From positions 18,788-82,787 of the forward strand of contig JAJSSI010000054.1 in assembly GCA_031841125.1 (NCBI GenBank): DNA of 64,000 bases. Direction: 5' to 3'. The notes under the pieces were generated by a model that saw only the letters and a program-made list of their open reading frames with translations, did not search any database and was not told where the DNA came from. Origin of the DNA: Acanthococcus lagerstroemiae. Taxonomy: Eukaryota; Arthropoda; Insecta; Hemiptera; Eriococcidae. Shown here piece after piece: positions 31,025-41,449 of the stretch; the stretch's first letter is position 1, and each line of letters starts with the position of its first letter. The position numbers and the translations under genes were made by a program.

Positions 31025-34000
31025 ATGAAGAAATTGCTGTTGCAACACTACATGAGGGAGAATGATGGAGCCCACAACCCGGGAGCAGCACCGCTCCCTA
31101 CAGCAACATCTATGAGTGACTCCAACCTGGAAGCAGCACTGTCACCTGCATCATCATCAGCGAGTAAGACCAACTTTGGAGCAGCACTGCCACCTACATC
31201 ACCCGTGAGTGAGTTCAACCTAGGAGCATCACTACCACCTACATCATCATCATCATCATCATCGGCGAGTAAATCCAAGTCGGGAGCAGTATTACTACCT
31301 GCATCGTTGGTAAGTGAGCGGCAAGAACAGGAGGTAGACAGGCAAAGAAAAAGGGAATTTGAAGCGGCTCTCTGTGAAACTTGTGGAAGCATCTACCCCC
31401 GACCCTTTTGGTTTCACCATACTTTTTCAACGGTCCATAAGGAGGCATTAAGAAGAAGTGATTTGGAATCCGACCCCATCAATGGTTTTATTATTAATGA
31501 ATCGCAAGATAGGAGAATAATTGATGTCTTATTTAGTTCTAATATAGATGATCTCTACCAACCAGTTGTCCTTAGAGACATCAAAAGTTTCCTGACACAT
31601 TTTAAGCAAGGCGTCTACAACAGAATTGAGCAAGCTTTAGACCTGCACTGCTCAATTAAAGTAAATATTGTTCTAAATATCATAATTGTGAAACCTGCGG
31701 CTAATGGTGGTGAGGACTTGCGAGATAATTACGGGCTAAGATCACGAAATAGTGAAATATTGGTTGGAACTAACATAGACGAATGGTATGAAAAGCTAGT
31801 AACCCGGATGGAGACACGTATGGGGGAGCTCGAGTACATTGGATCAAACTGGAGTTTTGAAAAAGTTTCAGATATGGAGCTTCATATAACAAAGTTCTCT
31901 CCTCTCATTGCTGGCTCTTATATTCCTCTACCCGATAAAGTTAGAAGAAAACATGCTGTAATAAATATCCAGAATAATGATCAGAAATGTTTTATGTATT
32001 CGATCTGTGCTAAACTAATTGAAAACACACCCAATATTTATCGAGTGAGCATGTATAAAGGTCTGTTAGATAAATTTAACTTTTCAGGATTAAGTTATCC
32101 AACACCTCTCAGTGAAATTGCGATTTTTGAACGTAATAATAATGCATCTGTGAATGTGTATGGATTAGATGAAGAAAATTCTGTTTACCCCCTGAGAATA
32201 AGTGATCGTTTTGTGAAAGATATGCATTGGGATCTCCTTTATCTTCACTCTGAGAAAAATTTACATTATTGTTATATCAAAGATCTCAGTCGGTTAGTTT
32301 CGAAGCAGAAGGGATCACGTGGACATAAATTGCATATTTGTCGCCGTTGTCTCCAGCATTTCTATTCAGAGAAGACATTGGAAGAGCACGAAGAGAACTG
32401 CATCAAATATCATCCTGCAAGAGCGATTATGCCAACTGAGAAAAACGCGCTGTTGCAGTTTAAAAACTATAAGTATAAGCAACTGGTTCCATATATAGTT
32501 TATGCGGATCTGGAGAGTGCTTTAGTCCCGATTGCTGGCCCCACCCCCTCTACCGATTCCTCCTTTACTGTAAAGAAGCAGAGACACCTCACAACATCGT
32601 ATTGCTATTACATAGTTTCTAGAAACCCAGCTGATAAAACAGTGTACAAGCCAGTTTTATATAGAGGTCCCAATGCAGTGAAGCACTTCTGGTCAAGCTT
32701 GGAGGCTGATGCTAAGGAAATTGCGGATAAATATAAAGTAATCAAACCCATGAACATATCAGATGCTGAAAAGAAAGCATTGTATGAAGGAACCCTTCTT
32801 TGTCATATATGTGGGGAAATATCTACGGATAAAAATGATCTAGTCATAGATCATGACCACCTCACAGGGGAAGTGAGGGGGCTAGCACATAAACAATGTA
32901 ATATTGAATACCAACAACCACACTTCCTGCCAGTAGTCTTCCATAATGGCTCAAGATACGATTTTAAACTGATAATAAGTGAAATGTTCCCAGAGCAGCT
33001 AGTAAACATGAACAAAGAAGAAGAAGAAGAGGAAGATTCAATTGGAGTTGCTGCTGATGATGAAGAAAGCATAATAGATACACAGATGTTCGATGGTGGT
33101 GATGGTATCCGTAGTAATGAGAATAGGAAACGTGCTAGTTCAGAAGAGATCAAAGTTATTGCCTCAAGTGCTGAAAATTTCATATCTTTTGAAAAAAAGA
33201 TAACAAATCGTTTCAGCATCCGATTCATTGACTCATTCAGATTTATGGCGTCATCTCTGAGTAAACTAGTTGATAATTTGCCCAAAGAGAATATGCAACA
33301 CACTCGACGATTTTATAGTGGAGAGAACTTTGATCTTCTTTGCAGAAAAGGAGTTTTCTGTTATGAATATATAACTGATTTGAGCAAATATGAGGAGAAA
33401 GAGCTCCCCCCACCGGAAAGATTTTATAATGAAATGACTGATGAAGAAATTAGTGAGGAGGATTACCAACATGCTTTAAATGTTTTCAGAAAATTTAACT
33501 GCAAAAACCTTGGAATGTATAGTGACATTTATCTCCAGACAGATACAATTTTATTAGCTGATGTCTTCGAAAATTTTAGAGAAATTTGTCATAATATATA
33601 CAAAATAGATCCAGCTTGGGTATACTCAGCCCCAGGTCTTAGTTGGCAGGCTTGTTTGAAGTATACCAAAGTAAAACTAGAATTAATTAAAGATTATGAC
33701 ATGTATTTATTTATGGAAGAAGGCATTAGAGGAGGATTTTGTGGGGCCAGCATTCGTTACATGAAAGCAAACAATAAAGAAATGGGAGAGCGCTACAAAC
33801 CTGATCAGCCAACAACATATATTGGTTATTTTGATGCTAATAATCTATATGGCTACTGTATGTCCTCCCCATTAGCTGTGGGTGGCTACCAATGGATGAC
33901 TGCGGAAGAATTATCCGACTTAACAGAAGAAAAAATTCTAAGTATCCCAGATAACAGTAAGACTGGTTACATTCTTCAAGTCGACCTTCAGTATGATCAG

Positions 34001-35287
34001 CATTTACATGATGAGCATAATGATTATCCGCTGTGTCCACAAAAGATGAAAACCTCGAAGAATGGAGTTCCCAAATTGGTAGCCACCCTAGGAGATAAGA
34101 AGAAATATACAATTCATTACAGCTATTTAAAGACGGCATTAGCATGCGGATTGAAGATAACAAAAGTCCATCGTGGAGTAAAGTTTACTCAGGCATGCTG
34201 GTTGAAGGAATATATTGATCTGAACACTGAAATGAGAAAAAGAGCTAAAAATGAATTCGAGAAGGAATTCTTCAAACTAGCAAATAATAGTGTGTTTGGC
34301 AAGTGTTTGGAGGGAGTGAGGAAGAGAAGAGAATTCAAGCTATATAGATCACCACATTTGATTCAAAAATGGGTCAATAAGCCCAATTTTAAGTCTCGCA
34401 TGCTGTTGAATGAGAAATCAAATTTAACACTGATTGAAATGAAAAGAACCAAAATTTATTTTGATCGTGTAATAGCCATAGGGTTAAGTATATTGGACAT
34501 TTCAAAGAAGGTAATGGCGGAATTCTATTATGGAGTAATGAAAAAAATATTTTCAGAGAAGGGTCAAATTCAGGTCGGTTATACTGACACAGACTCGTTT
34601 ATATTCATAGTAAGAACAGAAAACTTTTATGAAAAACTACGACAAAATAGAGATCATTTCGACTTTTCTGATTATCCGCAGGATCACATCTGTTGGGATT
34701 CTAGTAATAAGAAAGTCCTAGGAAAGTACAAGGACGAGGCCAATGGCAAGATAATAGAGGAATTTTGTGCCATTAGACCTAAACTTTATAGTTTTAAACT
34801 ATCAGGAAAAGAACATAAGAAAGCTAAGGGTGTTAGAAAAAATATTGTAGAGAAAACCTTAGCATTTGAAAATTATGTACAATGTCTGCAGAGTAGAATC
34901 CCTGAATATCGCTTAATGAATAGTATTAGAAGCTATGATCAACAATTATACACCATAGAACAAAATAAAGTAGCGTTATCAGCAGATGATGACAAACGAT
35001 TCATTCTTGACAACGGGATTGACACATTGGCATGGGGGCACTATCAAATACCTCCCTACAAAGATATATTAAAAAATAGTCAATATGAAGAAGAAGAAGA
35101 AAATATGGATATTGAAATAGAATCAACCTCAATAGTAGTTCCACCATCACCACCACCACCACCACCACTATCAGCATCCTCATTGCCGCTAATAAGAAAG
35201 AGGAGAGCAGAATCATTAGTACACCCACCTATGAAAAAGAAAGCTATCAGACCGCCACCCCCTCTCATACCGCTTAGTAAATCATAG
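31025..35287 (+). CDS. Protein-primed family B DNA polymerase, unit 3 (intact)
   Basis: This is 1420 residues and identical in product to 17147-21409. It is the only polymerase copy in a unit that also carries the ATPase, integrase remnant and candidate ssDNA-binding gene. Large size compared with typical Polinton polymerases (about 1000-1200) comes from the low-complexity leader and acidic and proline-rich inserts, including a Glu run near residue 665. Confidence 0.95.
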   Translation: MKKLLLQHYMRENDGAHNPGAAPLPTATSMSDSNLEAALSPASSSASKTNFGAALPPTSPVSEFNLGASLPPTSSSSSSSASKSKSGAVLLPASLVSERQEQEVDRQRKREFEAALCETCGSIYPRPFWFHHTFSTVHKEALRRSDLESDPINGFIINESQDRRIIDVLFSSNIDDLYQPVVLRDIKSFLTHFKQGVYNRIEQALDLHCSIKVNIVLNIIIVKPAANGGEDLRDNYGLRSRNSEILVGTNIDEWYEKLVTRMETRMGELEYIGSNWSFEKVSDMELHITKFSPLIAGSYIPLPDKVRRKHAVINIQNNDQKCFMYSICAKLIENTPNIYRVSMYKGLLDKFNFSGLSYPTPLSEIAIFERNNNASVNVYGLDEENSVYPLRISDRFVKDMHWDLLYLHSEKNLHYCYIKDLSRLVSKQKGSRGHKLHICRRCLQHFYSEKTLEEHEENCIKYHPARAIMPTEKNALLQFKNYKYKQLVPYIVYADLESALVPIAGPTPSTDSSFTVKKQRHLTTSYCYYIVSRNPADKTVYKPVLYRGPNAVKHFWSSLEADAKEIADKYKVIKPMNISDAEKKALYEGTLLCHICGEISTDKNDLVIDHDHLTGEVRGLAHKQCNIEYQQPHFLPVVFHNGSRYDFKLIISEMFPEQLVNMNKEEEEEEDSIGVAADDEESIIDTQMFDGGDGIRSNENRKRASSEEIKVIASSAENFISFEKKITNRFSIRFIDSFRFMASSLSKLVDNLPKENMQHTRRFYSGENFDLLCRKGVFCYEYITDLSKYEEKELPPPERFYNEMTDEEISEEDYQHALNVFRKFNCKNLGMYSDIYLQTDTILLADVFENFREICHNIYKIDPAWVYSAPGLSWQACLKYTKVKLELIKDYDMYLFMEEGIRGGFCGASIRYMKANNKEMGERYKPDQPTTYIGYFDANNLYGYCMSSPLAVGGYQWMTAEELSDLTEEKILSIPDNSKTGYILQVDLQYDQHLHDEHNDYPLCPQKMKTSKNGVPKLVATLGDKKKYTIHYSYLKTALACGLKITKVHRGVKFTQACWLKEYIDLNTEMRKRAKNEFEKEFFKLANNSVFGKCLEGVRKRREFKLYRSPHLIQKWVNKPNFKSRMLLNEKSNLTLIEMKRTKIYFDRVIAIGLSILDISKKVMAEFYYGVMKKIFSEKGQIQVGYTDTDSFIFIVRTENFYEKLRQNRDHFDFSDYPQDHICWDSSNKKVLGKYKDEANGKIIEEFCAIRPKLYSFKLSGKEHKKAKGVRKNIVEKTLAFENYVQCLQSRIPEYRLMNSIRSYDQQLYTIEQNKVALSADDDKRFILDNGIDTLAWGHYQIPPYKDILKNSQYEEEEENMDIEIESTSIVVPPSPPPPPPLSASSLPLIRKRRAESLVHPPMKKKAIRPPPPLIPLSKS

Positions 35288-35904
35288 TTATGTAGTTAAC
35301 ACAACAGTGACATCTAATTTTCACTGTAGCTTTCCAAAAAAAAAAAAAAATCCAAAATATAGAGAGCCTACTTTGCATCTTTGCCTACTTTGTGTATATA
35401 AACCTACAGAAATACATAAATATTCACCAATGTAAATATTATTGTAAAGAAATTTGTTTGTTTGTTTGTTTGTTTTTTTTTTTTTTTTTTTTTTTTTTTA
35501 ATGTAAATATTATTTATTTACCATCACCAATGTAAATATTATTGTAAAGGAAATTTTTTTTTTTTGGTTTTTTATTTTTTATTTATTTATTTATTTATAT
35601 TTATTTATTTATATTTATTTATTAATTTTTTAATGTAAATATTATAAATATACTATATTATACCTATATAAATATACTATATTATACCACCACCATAAAT
35701 ATTCTTCACTTGTGTGAGGTGGCGCTGTGTGTGCCGAATGCTCAGACTTTGTAGTCCATTGCACTATTCCTCAAGTTGCTGTTAAGGATCAGCTCAGTAG
35801 CCTCACTTTTATAGTCAAAGTGGGAATTTTACTGAGTTCTATCCCTTTGACTTCACTGGGTGCTGGATACTCCAGTCCCAGTGCTTCCATACATCACCTT
35901 CTAT
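35288..35904. repeat. AT-rich microsatellite spacer after PolB, unit 3
   Basis: This is the counterpart of 4663-5279. It contains an A run, (TTTG)n, a T run of about 25 and (TTTA)n. No gene seen. Confidence 0.6.
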
Positions 35905-36464
35905 TTACACATCATCATCAGGGTCTTCGCCTGTTTCAATTTGGAGTTCCTCTATGATACCCCGGAGAAAGGTTTGGAGTCCCTGTCTCTCATCAGGGGT
36001 ATAGCACGGGTGACTGGGGTTCATATCAGATAGCAATTCCCATAATAAATATAGGAATCGTGTCGTATACGCCCGAGTATGGTTCATTTCCAGGCTTGCT
36101 AGTATGTTTTGCAGATGAGCGAGCAATCTATTACCATTTATGGTTATTATTGGCAGCGTTGAAGAGTTCACCACTGGAACGCATATAGTGTTATGACTAT
36201 AGCGTTCCATGGCCTCTTCAGCGTACCCTTCATTAAATATATACTCCACCGCTTGGAGAAACTCTAACTTCTCCTCCGGAGTATATACTTGGGCAAAAGG
36301 ACCTAATGCTTCTATAAAACTATAAGTCCTCTCATTATGAAGAGCGTAAATGCGGCTACATTTGCGCTTCTCAAGAACCAGATAATAGATAATAGCCGAT
36401 TTACGGCTCTATTGCCTGGTTCAGGAACAGTGCTTGAAATTTCATGAACTTGAGTTTGATCCAT
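35905..36464 (-). CDS. Unidentified minus-strand gene, unit 3 (most complete copy)
   Basis: A frame open from 36408 down to 35905 encodes about 167 residues with an alpha-helical look and an acidic EDPDDDV end. The body has no ATG near its 5' side; the 114-codon version starting at 36249 begins with GTG. An ATG preceded by a long A run lies at 36462-36464, but its frame differs from the body and would need a two-base shift near 36410. All three copies share this mismatch, so either an old frameshift, an unusual start or an unseen intron is involved. No homology recognised. Confidence 0.4.
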
Positions 36465-37013
36465 TTTTTTTGAGGAAGAGTGGTAAAAAAAATGAAAGAC
36501 AGTATAGGAAAAGGAGATGAGAATATAGAAGTTCGCAAAGATCGTAAAGACAAGGCAGGCACAGAGTGAATAGTCTTGATGCTCCTGTTCCAGTCTTTAT
36601 ATAATTTAATCAAACAGTCTAGAAATGTCAATGTGAGGGAGCTCTAAGAAAAAAATAATGATAGGAAGATTCTTTAGAAGACAGCATACTATCCTAATAA
36701 TAGCATTTAGAACTTTCCAGAAAAAATTTAAAAGTGAAAGAAAGGCAAACACTTAGTGAATAGTCTTAATGGTCCTGTATAATGTATCTCACTATATTTA
36801 AAAACTATTTAAAAGTGAAAGAAAGGCAAGCATACAGTGAATAGTCTTGATGACCCTGCATAATGTGTCTCACTATATTTGAAAACTATTATTTTCTCTC
36901 TCTTTTTTCAATAACAGCTAAATTTATATAACTGAGTGGAAGTAGGTATTTTGCTTTTTGTTGATGTGTAGGAAATGAAATATTTTTGCTAATAATAGCA
37001 TTTAGAACTTTCC

Positions 37014-37060
<47 letters not shown>

Positions 37061-37628
37061 AAAAAAAAAAAAAAACCATACCTACCATTACCCTCTAACA
37101 ATGGTTAAAAGAGACTGTGGATCCAGGTAGATGTCCTACTATAATTAAATCTGTTTTATTGGTTTTGTCCATTGTGACTACCGAACCTGATGCCCGGCGA
37201 ACCTGATGACCGGCACGCGTTTTAGAAGACAGCGCACTATTGTTCAACAAGATATATACCCGAGTGGATTTATTGATGTGTGTGGGAAATGAAATACTTT
37301 TGCTAATAATAGCATTTAGAACTTTCCAGAAAAGAAAAAAAAAAAACAAGAGAGAAAAAAAAAACAACAAACAAACCATAGGTACCATTACCCTCTAAAA
37401 ATGGTTAAAAGAGACTGTGGATCCAGATAGGCGCCTTACTATAATTGAATCTGTTTTATTAGTTTATCACTTTTGTCCATTGTGGTTGGCAAACCTGATG
37501 GTTGCTGCGTTGCGTCGGGTATTTGCTTGAATTACATTTCTACATTGAAAGTATGCTTCACACGAATTTGAGCTAGACCTTGCAACAAAAATTTTGGTTT
37601 AGTATAAATATGCTATAAATTTTCTAAC
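36465..37628. repeat. Repeat-rich spacer upstream of the PLA2 gene, unit 3
   Basis: It has the same 305-bp duplication and GTGAATAGTCTT repeats as unit 1, with a (GAAA)n tract at 37016-37062 followed by a longer A run. A divergent promoter for the minus-strand gene and the PLA2 gene could lie here. No other gene seen. Confidence 0.55.
37603..37610 (+). promoter_or_regulatory. TATA box candidate for PLA2 gene, unit 3
   Basis: TATAAATA lies 26 bases before the first ATG, with a second TATAAA at 37614. Usual initiation 25-30 bases downstream would fall at or after the first ATG, so the transcript may start translation at the ATG at 37641. Confidence 0.4.
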
Positions 37629-38585
37629 ATGAATTCTAAAATGACATTCATTAATAGACCTTCTTCAGTGCAGGTTGGTTGTGGTTTATTCAATAACGTG
37701 TTGAACAAGCTTCCCTTTGAGTTACATTGGCCCCTTGGACTCAATCACCTAAGTTCAGATATTTCCCCTGTCTCTCCAATTTTAAATAAACTTGTTGGTA
37801 AAAAAACATATCACTTTCTTGGACCTGGAACTGACTTGGAGAAGCGACTAAAACGTGGAGATAGAGGAATCAACCCGCTTGACGAAGCTGCAAGGGAGCA
37901 TGATATTTTCTATGCCAAACATAAAGATACAAAGTCACGCCATTTAGCTGATAAAATACTTGAAGACGCTGCTTGGAATCGCGTGATTTCTTCAGATGCT
38001 GATTCATCAGAGCGCATAGCTGCCTATCTTACTACCAACTGTATGAAGATGAAGAGAAAACTAGGCCTCGGACTTAAGAATCCTAATAAAACAGGGAAAG
38101 GAAATAAGAAGATTAAAAATAAGAAAGCAAAGAGGAAACAACTGAAGAATGGTCAGGGTCTCACTTTTGGAGCTATTCTAAAGAATGCTAGAATGGCTAT
38201 TAAGAGCAGCAAGCCTAGGAATCTTCAAAATTCAGCAAACTTGAAGAGGGTTGTTGCTAAAGCCATGAAGGCTGTAAAGAAAACAGTGAGGAGAAGAAGC
38301 AAGCATCTCCAAACTCCTAGAATTATTCCAATTCCACAAGTTGGTGGTGTTTTACCACTTGTTCCTCTTTTAGCGGGAGTTTCAAGTCTGGGTACTCTTG
38401 CAGGAGGTGTTGGTACTGTTATAAAAGCAATCAAAGATATTATGGATGCCAAACAACAGATAAAATCTGGGAATGGTAATAATATTGCTAGTTATCAGAT
38501 TGGTAAAGGTCTTTTCTTAAGACCACATAAGAGAGGTCTTGGTCTATTTCTTTCACCATACCCAAAAAACTCGAAGAATTTGTGA
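37629..38585 (+). CDS. PLA2-like virion protein, unit 3 (zero frame)
   Basis: This has 318 residues, identical in product to unit 2. The GPGT loop and His-Asp pair of secreted/parvoviral PLA2 are kept. The hydrophobic Gly-rich segment and GKGLFLRP-type motifs resemble the core proteins next to capsid genes in adintoviruses. It ends by TGA just beyond the slippery heptamer. Confidence 0.82.
   Translation: MNSKMTFINRPSSVQVGCGLFNNVLNKLPFELHWPLGLNHLSSDISPVSPILNKLVGKKTYHFLGPGTDLEKRLKRGDRGINPLDEAAREHDIFYAKHKDTKSRHLADKILEDAAWNRVISSDADSSERIAAYLTTNCMKMKRKLGLGLKNPNKTGKGNKKIKNKKAKRKQLKNGQGLTFGAILKNARMAIKSSKPRNLQNSANLKRVVAKAMKAVKKTVRRRSKHLQTPRIIPIPQVGGVLPLVPLLAGVSSLGTLAGGVGTVIKAIKDIMDAKQQIKSGNGNNIASYQIGKGLFLRPHKRGLGLFLSPYPKNSKNL
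38564..38570 (+). promoter_or_regulatory. Candidate -1 ribosomal frameshift site, unit 3
   Basis: This is the same A AAA AAC heptamer in the same phase as at 24684. Agreement of two separate units supports six A as the true count; the seven A of unit 1 dissent. Confidence 0.45.
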
Positions 38586-38989
38586 AAATACTCCCCTGGA
38601 ATAAACCTTTGACCAACTATGATATACTGGAGATTGTTCAATGTACTGAAATGGTTAGAGTTTTTAGAGGGGTGTTTTCACGCGATGAGTTTGGAACTGT
38701 TTTAAAGAGACCTTTAGTTAATGAGATGGCTGTTGTAAACCTTGCTGGGGTATGTGAGAGGGGGAGTCACTGGTGTGGGTTTCTAAAGGTTGGCTCAGTT
38801 GTATATTGGTACAATAGTTTTGGTGGACTGAGGCCGCCTATTGAAGTAGAGAATTACCTAGCAAATTGTGAAATTTACTATAATTATCAGCAAGATCAAG
38901 AATATAATACTGTAATATGTGGACAACTAACTTTATGTTTCTTATTTAATAAATACAACAGTATTTTTTGTTCTGAAAGTAATAAATAA
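38582..38989 (+). CDS. Adenain-type cysteine protease, unit 3 (-1 frame)
   Basis: This has the same catalytic layout as 24702-25109, with the majority Arg at the site that varies in unit 2. It lacks an ATG near its start; the first codon listed is GTG. About 130 residues is short compared with adenovirus protease (about 204), as is usual in Polintons. Confidence 0.8.
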   Translation: MKILPWNKPLTNYDILEIVQCTEMVRVFRGVFSRDEFGTVLKRPLVNEMAVVNLAGVCERGSHWCGFLKVGSVVYWYNSFGGLRPPIEVENYLANCEIYYNYQQDQEYNTVICGQLTLCFLFNKYNSIFCSESNK

Positions 38990-39080
38990 TTTATAATATT
39001 TATTCTTATTAATTAATTATTATGTTTATGGTTTCACTCCCACCACAAGGCTGGTTGATTATTCGGCTGCAATCAATGTT

Positions 39081-39088
39081 TATAAATA
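39081..39088 (+). promoter_or_regulatory. TATA box candidate for penton gene, unit 3
   Basis: TATAAATA lies 64 bases before the start codon. The same octamer precedes the PLA2 gene, suggesting a shared late-type promoter signal. Confidence 0.5.
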
Positions 39089-39144
39089 GTCTGCAAATAA
39101 ATAGGGTTCCTACATTTTGTTAATACATTCCATATAAGATAGTC

Positions 39145-39855
39145 ATGGATTGTCTGCTTGGTATTAGTCAATGCTCTTCAGAGCTAAGTCAAGATTATTA
39201 TCCACCAATTGAGTTAGATCAGAGTGCTATTTATGGTATAGGTCTGTACAGTTTAAATACATACAATTCTATTCCCAATATTAAAAGAGATGTGAATGAT
39301 ACGATAACATTTCAAAATCCTGAAACACTGGAAACTCATGACATTATAGTTCCAGAAGGAGCATATGAAATTGATCAGATTGCTAACTTCTTACAAGAGG
39401 AAAGTAAGAAGTATGGTGTAAAAAGTTTCCAACTAAAGGCTAATTTAAATACAATGAAAATCGAGTTATACTCTGATTTTCACATAGCTTTTGAGCAAAA
39501 CTCCTTGAAGTCTGTATTTGGTTTTCAAAGCAACTTCTTGCTAAATAAAACTCAACATATTTCGGATTTACCAGTATCAATTAGTTCGGTTAATGAAATA
39601 AATGTTGAGTGTAATATTGTTGACGGCTCTTACAGGAATGGTAAAAAATGTCATACCCTCTATGTTTTTTATCCGGATGTAGAGCCAGGCTTTAAAATAA
39701 GCATACAACCAACTCAAATTATTTATTTACCAGTGACAGCCAAACGGATCAGTAATATTACTCTGCGTTTAACCGATCAGAGAGGACAGCTAGTTGATTT
39801 TCGAGGGGAAGAAATAACTATCCAGCTAAATTTGAAACAAATTAATCAACAGTAA
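39145..39855 (+). CDS. Minor capsid (penton, single jelly-roll) protein, unit 3
   Basis: This is a 236-residue frame. The N-terminus has the GIGLYSLNTYNSIPNI-type strand and the C-terminus has the LRLTDQRGQLVDFRGEEI-type strands that mark Polinton penton homologues. It would form the pentameric capsid vertices. One substitution gives Glu where the other units have Lys (near residue 24). It is followed by the small basic gene and then the major capsid, the usual Polinton order. Confidence 0.85.
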   Translation: MDCLLGISQCSSELSQDYYPPIELDQSAIYGIGLYSLNTYNSIPNIKRDVNDTITFQNPETLETHDIIVPEGAYEIDQIANFLQEESKKYGVKSFQLKANLNTMKIELYSDFHIAFEQNSLKSVFGFQSNFLLNKTQHISDLPVSISSVNEINVECNIVDGSYRNGKKCHTLYVFYPDVEPGFKISIQPTQIIYLPVTAKRISNITLRLTDQRGQLVDFRGEEITIQLNLKQINQQ

Positions 39856-39902
39856 TAAGTAGAATCAGTTCCTATATTACTGTAGGTATCATATATAGAA
39901 TA

Positions 39903-40080
39903 ATGGGTATTGCTTTCCATAATCAGATACCGCGAGTTATATTAATAACAAACCACGACAGCAGCCTATAAAAAGAAGCACAAAGCCAAAATTAAGTAAT
40001 CACTCGAGGAAGGTCAAACAGTTAACACGTGCAAATCGTCGTTTACTTCAGCTGCTTGGTTTTAAATTAAAAAATTATAA
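39903..40080 (+). pseudogene. Small basic protein, unit 3, two single-base losses
   Basis: Compared with units 1, 2 and 4, one C is missing near 39931 and one T near 40068. The first shifts the frame and brings an early stop. Both losses are in short homopolymers. Confidence 0.55.
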
Positions 40081-40091
40081 ATTCTTAAGAA

Positions 40092-41312
40092 ATGGCTACA
40101 CTTGGATCTGATGTTTTAAATATTACTAATAATGTTCGATTTCAAAATGCCATCACACACTGTGATTTCCAAATGTATCAACCACTGGCTTCATCAACAT
40201 ATTTATACAATGATGAAATTCGTATTCAAGTACAAGATCAGGATGTTATATCAATCCCTGGAGAGAGTTATATTCTCCTAGAGGGACGTATTAATATAGA
40301 TCCAATTGGGTCTAATGCCTCATTTGTTAATAATGGTATTGCATTTCTGTTTGATGAGGTGCGATACCTCTTGAACAGTATTGAGATTGATAAAACTAGA
40401 AATCTTGGTTATGCATCATTATTGAAAGGACTTTGTAGTTTTACTCGAGATCAATATAAAAATTATCAGAATGCTGGTTGGGGGAGATTTAGTGAGTATG
40501 TAACAGCACAAGAAGGGAGATATTTCAATGTTTGTATACCACTGAAACTCTTACTTGGATTTGCCGAAGATTTTCAGAAGATTATAGTTGGATCTAAACA
40601 AGAACTGATTCTCTTGCGATCGAGGAATGATAAAAATGTTTTATATTCCACAACAGCTGAGGACAAGTCTACTGTTGAAATAACCAAACTTCAGTGGTGT
40701 TTACCAACAATTAAACTGTCAGATGCGGCTCGAATTGGATTATTAAAAGTTGTGCAGAAGGATGCTGCCTTAACAATAGCCTTCAGATCATGGGATCTTC
40801 ATGAGAATCCTTCCCTAACTCAATCAACAAGCAACAGTTGGTCAATAATGACAACTACACAGCTGGAAAAACCACGATTTGTAATTGTAGCTCTCCAGTC
40901 GGGTAGAAAAAATGATTATGCTCAGAAGAATGATACCTTCCAAAACCTACAACTGAGGGATATAAAATTATTTTTAAACTCGCAGTATTATCCCTACAGT
41001 AATATGAACTTGGACTTTACAAAACAACAAGTATCTTTCCTATATAATATGTATGCAAACTTTCAGAGATCATATTATGGGCGTGACTATGGTAGAGCTC
41101 TTATGGATATTAACGAATTTATTAAGGATTACCCACTAGTAGTATTTGATTGTAGCTATCAAAATGATCAGCTAAAAAATACCCCTGTCGATATTCGTTT
41201 AGAAATTAATACTAGTGTTGCTATTCCAGCTAATACAAGCTGCTTCTGCTTGATACTTCATGATAAGATGGTTCAGTATACACCACTCTCAAACATTGTG
41301 AGACGATTGTAA
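40092..41312 (+). CDS. Major capsid protein (double jelly-roll), unit 3
   Basis: This is a 406-residue frame. Its position after penton and small basic protein, its size, beta-rich character and an early PGESYILLEGRI-type strand match Polinton hexon-like proteins, which trimerise into the icosahedral shell. A Tyr-rich segment (YYPYSNMNLDF, near residue 303) and an LHDKMVQYTP-type C-terminus are conserved in all copies here. Identification rests on family resemblance plus synteny. Confidence 0.8.
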   Translation: MATLGSDVLNITNNVRFQNAITHCDFQMYQPLASSTYLYNDEIRIQVQDQDVISIPGESYILLEGRINIDPIGSNASFVNNGIAFLFDEVRYLLNSIEIDKTRNLGYASLLKGLCSFTRDQYKNYQNAGWGRFSEYVTAQEGRYFNVCIPLKLLLGFAEDFQKIIVGSKQELILLRSRNDKNVLYSTTAEDKSTVEITKLQWCLPTIKLSDAARIGLLKVVQKDAALTIAFRSWDLHENPSLTQSTSNSWSIMTTTQLEKPRFVIVALQSGRKNDYAQKNDTFQNLQLRDIKLFLNSQYYPYSNMNLDFTKQQVSFLYNMYANFQRSYYGRDYGRALMDINEFIKDYPLVVFDCSYQNDQLKNTPVDIRLEINTSVAIPANTSCFCLILHDKMVQYTPLSNIVRRL

Positions 41313-41387
41313 TAGTTGTAGTGAACATGGAAGGGAGAGCAGTAGGAGGGATAAGGGATTACCTATTGTTATTTAAACCATTATTTG

Positions 41388-41394
41388 TATAAAA
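41388..41394 (+). promoter_or_regulatory. TATA box candidate for the exonuclease-fold-like gene
   Basis: TATAAAA lies 62 bases upstream of the start codon and is conserved in all four units. Confidence 0.4.
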
Positions 41395-41449
41395 TTTGTT
41401 CATTCTATTTCTGTAAGTTGTTGAGAAAGTACTAGCTCGCAAGTTAAAA

